DNA of 64,000 nucleotides from CAZNPL01 sp964574815 (GTDB lineage: Bacteria; Planctomycetota; Phycisphaerae; UBA1845). Positions 35,585-44,318 of this stretch are shown in pieces. The stretch is from assembly GCA_964574815.1 (NCBI GenBank), contig CAZNPL010000007.1, positions 62,001 to 126,000 on the forward strand, written 5' to 3'. The position numbers were made by a program, and so were the translations under genes. The notes beneath the pieces were generated by a model. It did not search any database. It was not told where the DNA came from and was given only the letters and a program-made list of their open reading frames with translations. Position 1 is the first letter of the stretch; every line of letters begins with the position of its first letter.

Positions 35585-36130
35585 ATGCTTTTCAGTAAAC
35601 CTCTGTTCGCCGGGACCTTCCGGCGCTCGGGCGCCGTGTGCTTTCTCTCGGCATTGGCTGCCTTCCTTTCCACCGGCTGCCCGATGCCCGACGGTGGGGG
35701 CAACGGCACGGATGGACCCAAGACCGTGCAGGTGCGCTTCGATACGTTTGACGTGGGAAGCGACGATTGCGAAGACATCTTCAGCTTTGGCGATTTCAAC
35801 GTGCGGATGAGCGTGACCATCCGGCCAGGCAACGAAGAGATCTTTGCCGCCAACCGCGCCGCCGAACTCGGCAGCGCCTCGTTCCAGGCCACCGTACAAT
35901 CCGTTGATCTGAACGAAGCTGCCAATTTCGAGCTGCAATCCGGCGAATCGTTCGACGTCGAGATTCGCATTACGGAGGACGATACAATCAACTCGGACGA
36001 GCCGCAGCCGTGGGAGGAGTCCGAGTCCTTCGACTTCCTCACCGTGACAACGGAGAACCTATCCTTCACGAACGGCCCCGGTTGCTTCAGTGACGATCGC
36101 GTAGACATCAGAGTCACCGTCACAGAGTAG
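35585..36130 (+). CDS. Secreted lipoprotein of unknown function
   Basis: A 181-residue protein with a lipobox (AAFLSTGC) and a Gly/Asp-rich linker after it. The mature part is acidic and beta-rich with repeated D-x-F, FDVEIRITEDD and a final VDIRVTVTE, like a single beta-sandwich domain. I do not recognise the family. Two cysteines (about residues 59 and 168) may form a disulfide. The gene stands alone. Confidence 0.7.
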   Translation: MLFSKPLFAGTFRRSGAVCFLSALAAFLSTGCPMPDGGGNGTDGPKTVQVRFDTFDVGSDDCEDIFSFGDFNVRMSVTIRPGNEEIFAANRAAELGSASFQATVQSVDLNEAANFELQSGESFDVEIRITEDDTINSDEPQPWEESESFDFLTVTTENLSFTNGPGCFSDDRVDIRVTVTE

Positions 36131-36295
36131 CCGCGGAAAACTCCGTAGCAGCCGTTTCGCCGTCGCCGGCAAGAACTCCGTTCCGGTGCGCGCCCAGGCT
36201 GCGCCGACGCGTCGACCTTGACCCGACCGCAACGCACGCGTATTCCCTAATAAGAGCACAGCGGGCAGCGTGTACTGCGACTCGGGTGACGCGTG

Positions 36296-36838
36296 ATGGC
36301 GCTTGAATGTCCCAATTGCCGGGAACCGGTTTCATTCTTTCGCGCGATTCGAACCACGGCGTGGGGCCGATTTCGCTGCAAAGCGTGCGGTTCGATCCTG
36401 GGCATCTCGCTCAAACGGCGCCTGCTGGCGCTCATCCCGTGGATCGTTATGATCGTCTTTCTGATGGGCGTCGTGCACATCCAAAGGTACGGCACCCTCG
36501 CGTTCGTACTGGTCCTCGCCGGCGTCTTCGTCGCCATCTTCTACTTTCTTGAAGACGTGGTCCTGATCGAACGCCGCGCCTTCTGCTGCAAAAAATGCGG
36601 CTACGACCTTCAGGGGCAGGTCGAGCAACGCTGCCCCGAGTGCGGCGAGCCCTTCGACCCCGCCGAGAAGGCCCGCATCCTGGCACGGGCCGGAATGCCG
36701 CCCCCGAAGGCCAGGCATCGCTGGGTCATGATCCTTCTGTTTCTTCTGCTGCTGGCGACACTGGTAGCCAATTACATCACCTACCGGTCGGCCGGGCGTC
36801 GGCCCGCTCCCCAACAGCCCACTTCCGCACCGCCGTAA
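36296..36838 (+). CDS. Zinc-ribbon membrane protein
   Basis: About 180 residues. A first zinc ribbon (CPNC and CKAC) is followed by two spans (about 45-95), a second ribbon CCKKCGYDLQGQVEQRCPECGEPF and a final C-terminal span. The CGYDLxG...RCPECG form is a signature of numerous planctomycete membrane proteins. ATG 36296 is preferred to GTG 36293. Function unknown; both ribbons probably face the cytoplasm. Confidence 0.85.
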   Translation: MALECPNCREPVSFFRAIRTTAWGRFRCKACGSILGISLKRRLLALIPWIVMIVFLMGVVHIQRYGTLAFVLVLAGVFVAIFYFLEDVVLIERRAFCCKKCGYDLQGQVEQRCPECGEPFDPAEKARILARAGMPPPKARHRWVMILLFLLLLATLVANYITYRSAGRRPAPQQPTSAPP

Positions 36839-36923
36839 ACGCCCGCACCGCGACGAACTCGGTGCACATCGCAGCACGACACGCGGCGGCATCTTCCCAC
36901 GAACACCGCTACAATGACCGGCC

Positions 36924-37823
36924 ATGGAAGCCGATCCGCAAGCCGATGGCACCGTCTACCGTACGCGTGACAGGCGGCAGTGCCAGGAGCACGCCTTGGT
37001 GCTCGAGGCCGCCGGCATCCGCCATCGCGTCGCCCGGGAGGCCGGGGAGTTCACGATCGTCGTGGCGCCCGCGGACGAGGAGCATGCGCTCGAAGAGCTG
37101 CAGGCCTACGCCCAGGAGAATCGCGGCGCGCCGCGCCGCCAGACCGCCTTCCCGCATCGCCCCGGAGGCCTGGACGGGGTGATGTACTACGCTACGTTGC
37201 TGCTGCTCGTCGCCGTGCTCGCCGACCAGCGCCTCGGCGGTCTGGACTGGCTGGCCGCAGGCAAAACCAGCGCCGGCCTGATCCGCCAGGGCGAGTGGTG
37301 GCGGACAGTAACCGCCCTGACGCTGCACGCCGACCTGCCGCATCTGCTGGCCAACGCCGTCGTCGGTGGATTATTCGGATTGTTCGCCTCGCAACTGCTC
37401 GGCTCCGGGCTGGCTTGGCTGAGCATCCTCGTCGGCGGGGCCGCCGGAAATGCAATCAACGCGTGCGTCCGTCCGGCGGAGCACACTTCGGTCGGCGCGT
37501 CCACCGCCGTCTTCGCGGCACTCGGCATTGTGGCCGCTTACGCCTGGACGCGCCGGCGTCAGCTACAAGCCTCGCCGCTGGTGCGATGGGCGCCGCTCAT
37601 CGGCGCCGCCGTCCTGCTCGGCTACCTGGGTGCGGGTGGCGCCCGAACCGACGTCGCAGCCCACATTTTCGGATTCTTCTCGGGGCTGTTTCTTGGCGCG
37701 CTCTACGGCAGACTGGGCGACCGAATTCAATTCGCCCGCGCTACCCAACGTCGCCTTGGCGCGACCGCCCTCGCCGCGCTCGTCCTGGCGTGGATTCTGG
37801 CCCTTACGACCGGAAGTAATTAA
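36924..37823 (+). CDS. Rhomboid-family intramembrane serine protease
   Basis: A 299-residue protein. An 85-residue soluble N-terminal domain precedes six spans with the rhomboid features: oxyanion region His140-x-x-x-Asn144 (DLPHLLANA), nucleophile Ser193 in SVGAST, and catalytic His247 in DVAAHIFGFFSG. It should cleave transmembrane helices of unknown substrates. The GEWWRTVTALTLHADLPHL segment is typical. All catalytic residues are present, so an active enzyme is likely. Confidence 0.92.
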   Translation: MEADPQADGTVYRTRDRRQCQEHALVLEAAGIRHRVAREAGEFTIVVAPADEEHALEELQAYAQENRGAPRRQTAFPHRPGGLDGVMYYATLLLLVAVLADQRLGGLDWLAAGKTSAGLIRQGEWWRTVTALTLHADLPHLLANAVVGGLFGLFASQLLGSGLAWLSILVGGAAGNAINACVRPAEHTSVGASTAVFAALGIVAAYAWTRRRQLQASPLVRWAPLIGAAVLLGYLGAGGARTDVAAHIFGFFSGLFLGALYGRLGDRIQFARATQRRLGATALAALVLAWILALTTGSN

Positions 37824-38140
37824 ATGCGCGGTTGCTACATCGCGTGGCACTCCGGGTCTGCACGGCGCCAGACGTACGCGTACGCATGGCGCCCGCACGT
37901 GCGCAATCTCGCACAGCAGTCAGGGGAACCCGATTGGAAAGACGCCGGAACCCGCCGTTGTGACCAATGTTGAAGCTAGTATACTTGACTTCCGAATGCG
38001 TCGGGAGCGGGTGGGATGTGGGGCGTTGAAACAACGCCGAATCCTGCCCGCATCTCACGGCCCCGGCCTCACGATCTTGACCAAACGAGCTATGCTTCGT
38101 GGCAGGACGTTGAAAGCAATCGCCTGAGGGAGAAAGGCCC
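37824..38140. other. Intergenic region, only a promoter seen
   Basis: About 315 bp without a gene. A promoter-like pair near its right end is listed separately; nothing else stood out. Confidence 0.5.
37958..37985 (+). promoter_or_regulatory. Putative promoter of the ChaN-like gene
   Basis: TTGTGA (37958-37963) and TATACT (37980-37985) are spaced by 16 nt, about 155 nt upstream of the ChaN-like start. Both hexamers are near consensus; direct proof is lacking. Confidence 0.4.
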
Positions 38141-39322
38141 ATGTCGCATGACAATCGCTCCTTGCTGTTGATTTGCCCGGTGCTGCCTTCCGTGGTCGCA
38201 GGATGTGCTCAAGTTCCGCGGCAACCGCTCCCCGAGCTCCCTGCCGAGCAGAAGACTCTGTTGCTCGGCTACTTGGAGACACACTGGCAAAGCCCCGAAG
38301 ACTACATTGTGAGCAAGTTCGACGATCACGACATTGTCTTCGTCGGTGAATACCATCGCATCAAGCACGACGTCGAGCTGATGCAGCGTCTTATCCCCAG
38401 GCTGTACGAAGCCGGCGTCTATCATCTCGGCATCGAGTTCGGCAACGTTGAACGCCAGGAAGACGTGGACGCATTGTTGGCGGCCGATACGTACGACGAA
38501 GATCTGGCCCGGCAAATCATGTTCGAGTACTTCGTCCTCTGGGGCTACCAGGAGTACATGGATTTCTACCGCGCCGCCTGGGCGCTCAACCGGTCGCTCC
38601 CGGATGATGCGCCCCGTTTTCGCATCGTGCACTTGAACTACCGAAAGTACTGGCCGGCGCGCAAGAAAAAGATGACGCCCGAGGCATGGAAAAAGGTATG
38701 GCACAAGGGCGACGGTGACGCACACATGGCGCGTATCGTTCTGGATGAACTGGTGCGTCCCGAGCACAAAGCCCTCGTTTATTCCGGCGCTCACCACGCC
38801 TTCACCCGTTACGGACAACCCGTGTGTGACTACGAGAAGCAGAAGTTCATCCGACACGTGAACAACCGTATGGGAAACCTCGTATATCGCGAGATCGGCG
38901 ACCGGGCGTTCAACGTGTTTCTTCACTCGCCCTGGGAACGGAAGTGGAAACCGGACGAACACAGCTATCCTGCGGCGGGCGTGATCGACGCCGTCATGTG
39001 CACGTTCGAAGACAAACAGGTCGGTTTCGACGTGCGCGGTACGCCGTTCGGAAAGCTGACGGACGAAAACGCGTACTATGCGGCCGGATACGAGAACTTC
39101 ACCCTGGCGAACTTCTGCGACGGCTACGTATTTCAAAGGCATTTCCGGGATTACGAAGGTTGCACGGTCGATCCGAAATTCATCACCTGGAAGAACTTGA
39201 GCGAGGCCCGTGCCTACTGCCCGAATCCGACGGGACGTTTCTTCTTGTGCTGCCCGGGTCTTTGGCATTCGTCGATGCGCCGGGACGCCGACATGGCCCG
39301 CCGCTTCGCCGACCTTCAGTAG
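38141..39322 (+). CDS. ChaN/Tiki-superfamily lipoprotein
   Basis: A 393-residue lipoprotein (signal ending SVVAGC). The body begins DIVFVGEYHRIKHDVELMQRLIPRLYEAG and GIEFGNVERQEDVDAL, the G-E-x-H and G-x-E signatures of the EreA/ChaN-like/Tiki fold. This superfamily includes heme-binding ChaN, erythromycin esterases and metalloproteases. A later HHAFTRYG segment supplies another conserved His. Whether it binds iron/heme, hydrolyses esters or cuts peptides cannot be told from sequence. Confidence 0.75.
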   Translation: MSHDNRSLLLICPVLPSVVAGCAQVPRQPLPELPAEQKTLLLGYLETHWQSPEDYIVSKFDDHDIVFVGEYHRIKHDVELMQRLIPRLYEAGVYHLGIEFGNVERQEDVDALLAADTYDEDLARQIMFEYFVLWGYQEYMDFYRAAWALNRSLPDDAPRFRIVHLNYRKYWPARKKKMTPEAWKKVWHKGDGDAHMARIVLDELVRPEHKALVYSGAHHAFTRYGQPVCDYEKQKFIRHVNNRMGNLVYREIGDRAFNVFLHSPWERKWKPDEHSYPAAGVIDAVMCTFEDKQVGFDVRGTPFGKLTDENAYYAAGYENFTLANFCDGYVFQRHFRDYEGCTVDPKFITWKNLSEARAYCPNPTGRFFLCCPGLWHSSMRRDADMARRFADLQ

Positions 39323-39439
39323 GGGTGCTCCGACACCGCTGCCACCCGATCCGAGTCAACCCGTCCGTGACATGACGGCGCCCCTCGGGTTTCGCGCCCG
39401 TGTACATAGCCACGCGTGCGGCCGAAAACGGACCGAGTA

Positions 39440-39973
39440 TCAACACCCCAGGCGACGGCGAACCTCCGCGATCCAATCCAGGCGTGCTTGCACAACATAC
39501 AGGGCGCCGCTCATCGCCAAGGCGCTGAATTCGTCTCCCGCCGCCCGGTACCGCTTGCATTCGCCCTCGATCCAGGGGATCTGCTGTTCCAGTTGTCGCT
39601 CAGCATCGGCGAGAAATGCACGCCGATGTTGCGGCGACAGAACACCCAGGAAATACGCCCTGGTCCGAACCGGATCGTACGTGATCCTCGCGGCATCCTC
39701 CGGCAGGGGCGGATTCAGCCACTCCGTTAGCGCCGCCCGGCCCTTGCTCGTAATCCGGTGCAGACGTCGACGGCGCCGGCCCTGCCGCGACTGGGTGCTC
39801 TGAAGATAGCTGCGTCGCACAAGCCGGGCCACCGCTGGATAGACGGCTCCGGCACTCCCGCTGTAGTGGGATGACGGCGAGGTCGCAAACTCCTTGGCAA
39901 CCACATAACCGGTGCACGGCGCCCGCTTCCACACCACCCCCAGAATCACCAGTTCCAATTCGCTCAGCCGCAC
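39440..39973 (-). CDS. PadR-family transcriptional repressor
   Basis: About 177 residues. A winged helix (SELELVILGVVWKRAPCTGYVVAKEF, then SHYSGSAGAVYPAVARLVRRSYLQ) is followed by a helical C-terminal dimerisation domain (FLADAERQLEQQIPWIEGE). PadR repressors are released by small ligands. GTG 39973 is preferred because the domain begins at once; the ORF continues to 40048. It is divergent from the protease-like gene with a 17-bp palindrome between them, so it probably controls itself and that gene. Confidence 0.88.
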   Translation of the reverse strand: MRLSELELVILGVVWKRAPCTGYVVAKEFATSPSSHYSGSAGAVYPAVARLVRRSYLQSTQSRQGRRRRRLHRITSKGRAALTEWLNPPLPEDAARITYDPVRTRAYFLGVLSPQHRRAFLADAERQLEQQIPWIEGECKRYRAAGDEFSALAMSGALYVVQARLDWIAEVRRRLGC

Positions 39974-40088
39974 CCTGCGCACACACCATACACACGGGCG
40001 GAATTCATCTCGGGACGCCCGGCGCCCCGACATGCCCCCGCCGCACATCGCTCTTTTCTGACAGGCCGCTTCCGTTCCGCCCGTCTTT

Positions 40089-40105
40089 TATTACGATTCG
40101 TAATA
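40089..40105. promoter_or_regulatory. Perfect 17-bp palindrome between padR and protease genes
   Basis: TATTACGATTCGTAATA is perfectly symmetric around its central T and lies 36 bp upstream of the protease-like start. TAATAT at its right edge could serve as a -10. Placement in the divergent gap makes it the best candidate for the PadR operator. Confidence 0.55.
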
Positions 40106-40140
40106 TAGCCGAACGTGGAGACATTGCAAGGAGATTCCCG

Positions 40141-41520
40141 ATGCACAAATCCATTCCTTTGTTGATCGCCGTCGCGATCGCCCACCCCGCACTATACGCT
40201 CAAGAGGCGCGTGTCTTCGCGCTGAAGGAGTCCGGCCAACGCGTGACACTCGAAACGATCGTCGTCCCCGAGGGAGAAACCCGCATGATCGCCTGCGGGG
40301 GCGAGGCACCGTACATCGACGTGATTGCACCGCCCGCACCGGGCGGATCCGGCCGTCTGGCCCAGTCCGGATTGTCCCGCGTGATCGCCGCCCGAAACGT
40401 CGGCGGGGAGCTCCACCTCCTCGAAAACCCCGCCAAGTCGCAACGCCGCCTCCCGCTCCTCGAAAACCCGCACGAATACGACATCCGCGTTTCGGTGACC
40501 TCTGCGACGGGTGGACAATACGCCTATCTCATCTCAAATTGGCGCGACGTCGACGACGACAAAGTCGGCCCGGTGATCGATATGTTCGCAGGCCGTGTGC
40601 CGATGAAGCCCGGTGATTACGTCATCTGCACCGACACGACCCGCGTCCACCACGAAAAGAAGACCTATGGCATCGCGCCACTCAGGTACGACCGATACCT
40701 GCTCGTCCGTGGTGAGTTACCAGGAGGGCGGTCCGGTGATTTCATTGTCGACCTCGGCGCCGGAACAACGCTCGTAGACCGATCGTTCCTGCCGGACGAT
40801 ACGGACATCCGCGAGTCGCACATGGTCCAGTACTCAGCCGCCGGCAAGAAGCTGCTCAAGTACGAGCCCGGAGGCGCCACGGGCAAAGTCGAGTCCATCC
40901 TCGGCCACGCCGACCTCGCAGGCCTGCGCTTCGGCGACATCACCTTTGAGGACGTTTCCGTCGCCGTCATCTCCGAGCTTCCCATCTTCGGCGGACACGA
41001 GGCCGCCGGAATCCTCGGAATCGATTTACTGCGCAGGGCCGAGTTCCTTTCGCTCGAATACCCTGATGCAAACACCGGCACCGGCAGACTGCGCATGTCC
41101 CGAACGCCAACGGTCGGCGCCGACGCCGTCGCGTTGCCCTTCTCGACGGTCAATACGCACCCCATGATCAAGGTCGCCTTCAACGAAACGCCCGTGTCCG
41201 TCATCCTCGACACCGGCGCACCCGGTCCCATCCTGGACCGCCAGGCCGCTCGCGCTGCCGGCATCGCCGCGGACGCCCCGGGACGAGCCGCCCGGGGGCT
41301 CGACCAGGGCACCGCCGAAATCGATCCCGCCACCGCCGACAAGCTGACAATCGGCTCCCACGTGCTGCACGGCATGCCAATTCACATCGGCGCGCTGCCC
41401 GTCTTCGCCCCGATGCGCTCGCACAACCAGTCTGTCGGTCTTCTGGGCAACTCGGTCCTGGCGCGTTTCAAAGGAATCGAACTCGATTTCAACGCCCGAA
41501 CACTGCGCCTCGAGCCCTGA
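40141..41520 (+). CDS. Secreted protein with two retropepsin-like aspartyl protease domains
   Basis: A 459-residue exported protein (signal peptide 1-20, AAG GAG site 7 nt before the ATG). It carries two copies of an aspartyl-protease-like fold. The first has GDFIVDLGAGTTLVDRSFL (about 200-218) and GILGIDLLRRAEFLSL. The second has VSVILDTGAPGPILDRQAA (about 355-373) and GLLGNSVLARFKGIELDF. D-T-G-A is the classic catalytic motif; the first copy has D-L-G-A. The domains could pair like pepsin lobes inside one chain. Controlled by the divergent PadR gene by inference. Confidence 0.82.
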   Translation: MHKSIPLLIAVAIAHPALYAQEARVFALKESGQRVTLETIVVPEGETRMIACGGEAPYIDVIAPPAPGGSGRLAQSGLSRVIAARNVGGELHLLENPAKSQRRLPLLENPHEYDIRVSVTSATGGQYAYLISNWRDVDDDKVGPVIDMFAGRVPMKPGDYVICTDTTRVHHEKKTYGIAPLRYDRYLLVRGELPGGRSGDFIVDLGAGTTLVDRSFLPDDTDIRESHMVQYSAAGKKLLKYEPGGATGKVESILGHADLAGLRFGDITFEDVSVAVISELPIFGGHEAAGILGIDLLRRAEFLSLEYPDANTGTGRLRMSRTPTVGADAVALPFSTVNTHPMIKVAFNETPVSVILDTGAPGPILDRQAARAAGIAADAPGRAARGLDQGTAEIDPATADKLTIGSHVLHGMPIHIGALPVFAPMRSHNQSVGLLGNSVLARFKGIELDFNARTLRLEP

Positions 41521-41643
41521 TCGCTATAATCCCGAGGCGCCTTGCGGTGTACGTTCGCCGCAAAGAAAGATCATGGACCGATTCGGCCGACACCGATGAC
41601 AAAAATGCGGGGCCCGGATACCGCGGTTCAGCAACGAAGCACG

Positions 41644-43140
41644 ATGCGATACCATTCCGTGATCAGGCTCCTTCGCGCATCCATGACGGCACTTCTGCTG
41701 CCGATCATCGCTGGCGGATGCGGCAATGATCCCTCCATTTTCCTCGACGCCCGCAACAGCGAGCCGATCGACAGCGCGGACCTCACGCTCGTCGCCCGTT
41801 GCGTCCACATTACCGACACCCACGTCATGGACGAGGAATCGCCCGCTCGGTTCGCCGCCGCCCACATCGTCACCCGCAGCGCCTGGAGACCTTACGAGTG
41901 TTTCTCAACGCAACTCTTCGACGGGATCATCCGAACCGCCAACCGCATTCACGCCGCAGGCCGGACCGTCGACTTCCTCATCCATACCGGCGACGCCTGC
42001 GATAACGCCCAGACCAACGAACTCGACTGGATGCTCGGCATCTTCGACGGCGAACAGATCGACCCGCTCCCCGGACCGGACGACCGACCAACGAACCAGC
42101 GCCCCGATCTACTGTTGGACCCGCACGCCACCTTCAAGGCCCAGGGCCTCTACCGCACAGACCACCACGGCGACGAACCGTCGATCCGGTGGTACACGGT
42201 CTTCGGCAACCACGACGCGTTCGCCCAGGGTATCCTGCCCATCTTTGCCGCCTTCCCGGACCGGCGCATCGCACCGCTTCCCTTCGACGGACGCCCCGGC
42301 TTTCTCCTGCCCACGATCTTCGATCCCGTCGGCGCTCTCGCCTACGGCCGGGTTACGCCCGCCGATCCCGGACCGCCCCCACTCTTCGCGGTCCCGCGCC
42401 CTGTCACCCCGAACCCGGCCCGACGCTTCTTCAACAAACGCGAGTACATCGATGCGATGTTCACCACCGTCACCGGCCCGCCGGGGCACGGATTCGACGG
42501 CGACGCGCGAACACGCTCCTGGTACAGCGTCGCGCCGGTGCCCGGCCTCAGACTGATCGGCCTGGATACCTGCGACCCGGCCCACAAGATTCCCGGCCTG
42601 CTGTACGACAAGGGCGCGCTATCGCTTTCGCAACGTAACTTCCTGCAGCAAGCGCTCGAAGCCGCCGAGGAAGCCGGCGAACTCGTTGTCATCGCATCCC
42701 ACCACCCCACGCGCTACCTCGAGCCTCTGTACGGCACCGCGCTCGACGCGCCGCAGTTCCGCAGTTTCCTGAATGGATTCCCAAACGTCGTGGTCCACAT
42801 CGCCGGCCACTCACACGTCAATCGCGTGTTTGACCGCGGCGGATACCTCGAAATCGAAACCTGCTCCACGCTCGATCCGCCGCAGGAAGGCCGCATGATC
42901 GAGATCTGGCGCGACGAGACAAACGACACGGTGGTGGTCACCTACGAGATGTTCTCCCACCTCGACGACCGACTTCCGCCTCTGGGAGATGATCCCCTCG
43001 CCGAGCTGCGCCGGCAGGCGCTCGGCATCGCCGCCGAAGATCCCGGAGCCAAAACGCGACGACAGATCCTCGATCCCCTCGCCGCCGATACGGCCACAAG
43101 CAAGTCAGACCGGCAAGGCCGGATCGTACTTCCGCGGTGA
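41644..43140 (+). CDS. Metallophosphoesterase lipoprotein
   Basis: A 498-residue lipoprotein (signal LLLPIIAGGC). It has the calcineurin-like metal-binding sequence: HITDTHVMDEE, IHTGDACDN, FGNHD, VIASHHP and HIAGHSHVN in order. These form a two-metal site that hydrolyses phosphomonoesters, diesters or nucleotides outside the cytoplasm. An insert of about 100 residues follows GNHD. ATG 41644 was chosen as the start of the signal peptide; the ORF opens at 41542. The unusual gap between motifs resembles planctomycete sets of secreted phosphoesterases. Confidence 0.9.
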   Translation: MRYHSVIRLLRASMTALLLPIIAGGCGNDPSIFLDARNSEPIDSADLTLVARCVHITDTHVMDEESPARFAAAHIVTRSAWRPYECFSTQLFDGIIRTANRIHAAGRTVDFLIHTGDACDNAQTNELDWMLGIFDGEQIDPLPGPDDRPTNQRPDLLLDPHATFKAQGLYRTDHHGDEPSIRWYTVFGNHDAFAQGILPIFAAFPDRRIAPLPFDGRPGFLLPTIFDPVGALAYGRVTPADPGPPPLFAVPRPVTPNPARRFFNKREYIDAMFTTVTGPPGHGFDGDARTRSWYSVAPVPGLRLIGLDTCDPAHKIPGLLYDKGALSLSQRNFLQQALEAAEEAGELVVIASHHPTRYLEPLYGTALDAPQFRSFLNGFPNVVVHIAGHSHVNRVFDRGGYLEIETCSTLDPPQEGRMIEIWRDETNDTVVVTYEMFSHLDDRLPPLGDDPLAELRRQALGIAAEDPGAKTRRQILDPLAADTATSKSDRQGRIVLPR

Positions 43141-43155
43141 GCGATGCGGGACCGC

Positions 43156-43569
43156 CTACCGGTGCTCAATGACGATGATGTTATCGGGCAGGAACTCGAG
43201 GGTTTTGGCCACGTCTTCCCAGTTGAGCTGCCCCGGTCCGCAACCAGGTCGCGGCAGCAGCGTCTTGGCGTCTCCTACCAGTTGCATCAGCTCGCGGCCG
43301 CTACGCTCAATGATCTGAAGACTCGGTCCCGACCACACATACTGCTGGATCGGGAAGGAAACGATTCCGGGCCGGATGAGATGCACGTGGTTGCCCCGGG
43401 AGGTGAGCAGCATCCCCAGGTCCATCTCGATATTGTGGAACTTCTTCGCCGCCTCGGCCGCGACCCCGGAATCCATGATGGCCGCGCCTTCGTCGTTCGT
43501 CGCCCCCGACGTGGGAATGCAGCGGTAATCGGCCCGCTCGATCCAGAGATTGCAGACTTTCTCTTGCAT
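43156..43569 (-). CDS. Macro-domain-like (ADP-ribose-binding type) protein
   Basis: About 137 residues. CIPTSGATNDEGAAIMDSGVAAEAAKKF matches the N-terminal half of a small macro-like family (loop with a Gly-Val/Ala pair before the helix), and TLLPRPGCGPGQLNWEDVAKTL matches its C-terminal G-x-G-x-L-x-W motif. Such proteins bind or hydrolyse ADP-ribose derivatives. Start could be ATG 43602 or 43569; the shorter begins at the domain. It is convergent with the phosphoesterase. Confidence 0.7.
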   Translation of the reverse strand: MQEKVCNLWIERADYRCIPTSGATNDEGAAIMDSGVAAEAAKKFHNIEMDLGMLLTSRGNHVHLIRPGIVSFPIQQYVWSGPSLQIIERSGRELMQLVGDAKTLLPRPGCGPGQLNWEDVAKTLEFLPDNIIVIEHR

Positions 43570-44318
43570 GGTGCCGATCCGTGCCTCCGCCGCCGCGGGC
43601 ATTACCGGACCAGTTAGTATCGGCGATCGGCGCGGCAGGCCTTTGAAATTGCGGCTTCACACGACCGGCGATCTGGTGCCGATAACCCCGACCCGCGCCC
43701 GGCGGCCCTAGACGCGACCGCCGTCGGAGTGCGGACGCCGACGCCCGAAGCGACGTAAGTCCCGTTGCCACAAGGGCTGACGAGCCAGAAGTATATCGGA
43801 TCGACGCGCGGCGGCAATCAGGACGAAAGCACGAGTGACAAAAGAGCCCCAGACAATGCCGGGATCGTGAGCAAGAGCAACCCGGCCCCTCGGTGTCCCG
43901 CCGCTCCGGCAAACCCCTTTCGCCTTAACTCGGCGGTCTGCCCCCGGCGCCAACAGATGGCCCCGAATCTCGAGCATGAGACTGGGCAAAGCCAGGTGCG
44001 CCGCCGGTGCTGTCCGTAACTCGATCTGCCGATCGAGGTCATCTCCACCCTCACGGCGCCGTGATCAGTTTCCCCAGGTTACGCCACTTACCAATCTTAC
44101 TACTTACGGACATTTGGGCGTAGCCTGAAGCGGCAAGCGCGACTACAACGCGAAAGTGAGCCGGCGATCGGCGGAGGCGGCGTTGGATGGGGCGATATGA
44201 CGACCCGAACGTCCATCACCGAGGTGCTGTGCCCGTATTCCAGGGCATCCGGCAAACGTCGGAGGGATTATGACCACACGGCGGTGAGAGGTTGAAAGGT
44301 TCAGACCAAGGTGCGGGT
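43570..44318. other. Gene-free stretch beside the peptide-export locus
   Basis: About 750 bp with only short frames. A reverse frame at 43818-44054 (starting GTG) ends in a hydrophobic tail but has no ribosome-binding site or family likeness. No RNA gene was recognised. Confidence 0.5.

Noticed and set aside
43818..44054. Reverse 78-codon frame with hydrophobic end
   Set aside because: No ribosome-binding site at its GTG start, overlapping alternative frames, and no similarity that I recognise.
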